A stretch of DNA of 64,000 nt. It comes from Carex sylvatica (lineage: Eukaryota > Streptophyta > Magnoliopsida > Poales > Cyperaceae). Numbering within the stretch: position 1 is the first letter of the stretch; each line of letters begins with the position of its first letter. Location: contig CAXKVR010000034.1 of the NCBI GenBank assembly GCA_964058845.1, positions 744,001-808,000 of the forward strand, read 5' to 3'. Both the position numbers and the translations under genes were made by a program. This document shows positions 61,877-64,000 of this stretch, one piece after another. The notes below the pieces were generated by a model that did not search any database, had not been told where the DNA came from, and was given only the letters and a program-made list of their open reading frames with translations.

Positions 61877-62078
61877 GTAATTTCTGAATTCGCAACCTCT
61901 CAGATATCTCATATTTTGCGTGACTTTTTGGAAAATCCCCAAAGTTCAAATATGTTCTACACGAATCTCAAAGCTGAAATAATACTAGTCCCCTCGTTAT
62001 CCCTGAATATGCACCGGACACGTCGGTCACGCAAAATATGAGATATCTCGGAGGATACACACTCGTAATTTCTAGCAT
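61877..62078. mobile_element. Small MITE
   Basis: AGATATCTCATATTTTGCGTGAC and the complementary GTCACGCAAAATATGAGATATCT-type arms pair over about 45 bases. It lies downstream of the PDIL5-2 gene. Confidence 0.75.
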
Positions 62079-62505
62079 CCTAGTTGTGAGAATCTCAACG
62101 AAGTTAATTAATCCACTAGTTAAAAAAGTAAGTGAACGATTATAGATGAGTGTACTCCCCTTGCTCCTCAATCAGATAGCATCTGATTAGAGATACACAC
62201 AGATCTTGATGTAATCCAAGGAGGCAACACAGTCGACAATTTCTTACTGAAGGTAATTGTAGCTTGGAGCTTTTGTGCATTAGATACTAAGCAGCTAGTA
62301 ATCATTTCAAATAACCATAAAACTGTTAACTTACTCCAACTACAAATTCTGATAAATTACTAAGGACAAAAAACCTAAATTAAACCAACAAATAAGAGGA
62401 ACATACAAATATTCCCACTACAATCTATACTTCTAGTCTTCACAGTGACATGTATAAGTAACCTTTTTTTAAAAAAAAATCTAGAACAGAGGCTGGACCC
62501 ACTTG

Positions 62506-64000
62506 TCAGTCCAAGTGCTCACCGCGTGCATGAGAATTGTCCCCGCTCTGTCCACCAAAGTGTTGAACAAGCATGAGAACAGCAACAATAAAAACAATTA
62601 AATATATCGAGTTAACAGTTATTAGCGAGTTGATGAAACCCATAAAAGAAGGCCCCTTCAATTTCTTCTTGATAGTGTTCCCTTGCCTATACCCTTCGAG
62701 AAATCGGCTTATTTGGGTGCCTCGGTCCTCTTCTTCTAGCCTCTCTGACCCAACAACCTTTATTAAAACAAAATAATATTTTGTTATAAACATACAATGG
62801 TTTATGAGTATCATACAACTTGTACATTTGACATACCAGTATTCATCATGAGGAAATGACTAAGCGGTAATGTCTTACCTGGTCACCTAATATATATTCT
62901 ATGTTTATAAAAAATTCTCATTTGTATTCATGTTAAATTAATTAATTCAAGCTAGAATGAGAGAAAAAATATGTGCCATAATATCAACAGGGAAAACAAT
63001 GTTAAAAAAGTCTCACCAGTTCATATTCTTCATTTCCATCCCAAACAACGACTTTTGGAAGTTGTGCGCTTTTTGTTGCATCAAACCCATCAGCAAACTC
63101 CTCCCATTGCTTGACCCCGACAAAGCTGAATATCAAATCCCGATTTGCATTTGCGGCTGATCTCAAGACTCTAATCAATTGTGCTGAGTTTTCGTGCATC
63201 TCGTCTTGCACTATTGTCAGAACAATTTTTCGGGTCTCCTCCTTGAGCATTTTGAGGGTTTCGTGGTTAATTGGTACGGTAAGCGGCAAAAGAGATTGCT
63301 TTATGAAATCCTCCAAGAATTCACCTAATTGAGAGACAATTAAATTTATATTAGAGATTAAAATAAAATAATACTTGTATGATTGTTGTTTGTTCACAAA
63401 AATTAGCATGAATGTGCCTTTTTAATAACCTTGCTGAGCTTATTACGAGCATTTTGTTTTACTAGTTGTAGGAGTGTGTTTTTCAATTAGCCTTCACATT
63501 TGTTAATTTGTTCTCTGGAATCGGTACCAGGACACTATTAAACCAATCAATTGAACAATTGGTTCCTTACCAAAAATTGAACAGTATAATGATGAAAAAT
63601 TAAAAAATAAATACAGCATAACCAGAAAATGCCTAGTGGTTAACTTGAAGTACAACTATGAAAATTCTAGATTCAAACTAACCTTCAAAGGGGCCATAAA
63701 ACACACTCTTTTCACTATATTTAGGATTGATAAGTACCAGAGCCGGCACTTTGTCAAAATCATAGATCAACATCATATCCTCTGAGAAATCTTTTGCAAT
63801 AGCAAACCAAGCTTTCTTCTTGTATTTACTCCCAAATTCAGCAATTAATGATTCATCTAGACCAAAGCCTAAAAATATTGGGAAGCTTTTGCCGGCCGAG
63901 TCGACAAAATTTTGAATAGCATCATCCGCCTCAAGATGAGAAACATCAGGTGTAACAAACTTTTTGAGATATTGGACTAATATCTCGGCTTTTCTTGGTC
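62506..64000 (-). CDS. PDIL5-2: Protein disulfide isomerase-like 5-2, 3' exons (partial)
   Basis: Three exons are visible: 64000-63683 (runs off the window), 63324-63017 and 62757-62506, joined in frame. This is the C-terminal part of an ER protein disulfide isomerase: redox-inactive thioredoxin-like domains (PIFLGFGLDES, KKKAWFAIAKDFSED, YDFDKVPALVLINP, YGPFEG, LPLTVPINHETLK, KIVLTIVQDE, NRDLIFSFVGVKQWEEF, PKVVVWDGNEEYE), then RFLEGYRQG and one membrane span (INSLITVNSIYLIVFIVAVLML) near the C-terminus. The membrane span is the mark of the plant PDIL5-2 type. There is no KDEL; the protein ends in ARGEHLD. The N-terminal catalytic thioredoxin domain with the CxxC site is outside the window. 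The last intron has a weak-looking acceptor (ATAAAG). Confidence 0.93.

Noticed and set aside
1..64000. CRISPR arrays, rRNA, tRNA genes
   Set aside because: I looked for them; none is recognisable, and CRISPR is not expected in plant nuclear DNA.

Overview
This window is nuclear DNA of a flowering plant. It is AT-rich, the genes have GT-AG introns, several gene families are plant-specific, and the intergenic space is packed with small inverted-repeat transposons. I cannot place the species from the sequence.

Genes from left to right. (1) The last two exons of a plant alpha-1,4-fucosyltransferase of the FUT13 type, + strand, 438-1350; its first exon is not visible. (2) A two-exon TRAPPC12-type tetratricopeptide gene, - strand, 3158-1932. 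(3) A complete five-exon cytosolic alkaline/neutral invertase (GH100), - strand, 11887-7944. (4) A complete nine-exon gene for exosome core subunit RRP45 (CER7 type), + strand, 35264-38506, with a telo-box and a site II motif upstream. (5) A complete three-exon fucosyltransferase paralogue, - strand, 46591-45038. (6) A U2 snRNA gene, - strand, 56439-56245. (7) A broken first exon of a third fucosyltransferase copy, 58090-57625. (8) A second U2 snRNA gene, - strand, 59917-59723. (9) The 3' exons of a membrane-anchored protein disulfide isomerase (PDIL5-2 type), - strand, 64000-62506. The U2 genes lie in two copies of a 1.5 kb segmental duplication that flank the fucosyltransferase remnant.

The rest is mostly repeats. 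There is a Mutator-like fold-back family (3554-4532 and 32507-33504, the latter with a 9 bp target duplication), at least six copies of another inverted-repeat MITE family, hAT-like elements, a roughly 1 kb repeat present in inverted orientation 34 kb apart, a tandem array of TATAAATACTTG-type repeats at 42.4-44.4 kb, and a decayed LTR-retrotransposon-like region at about 49.8-55.0 kb.

The least explained stretch is 27.5-30.3 kb. It holds four short intronless reading frames, each interrupted. Three of them, on the + strand, carry a PHD-type zinc finger with exactly the same ligand spacing (C2C-11-C2C-4-H2C-18-C2C/H). The fourth, divergent, encodes a small protein with two hydrophobic segments. 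Two of the finger frames are followed by hairpins, and an LTR-like sequence lies next to the cluster. I know no described element with this layout, so it is my main candidate for something new.
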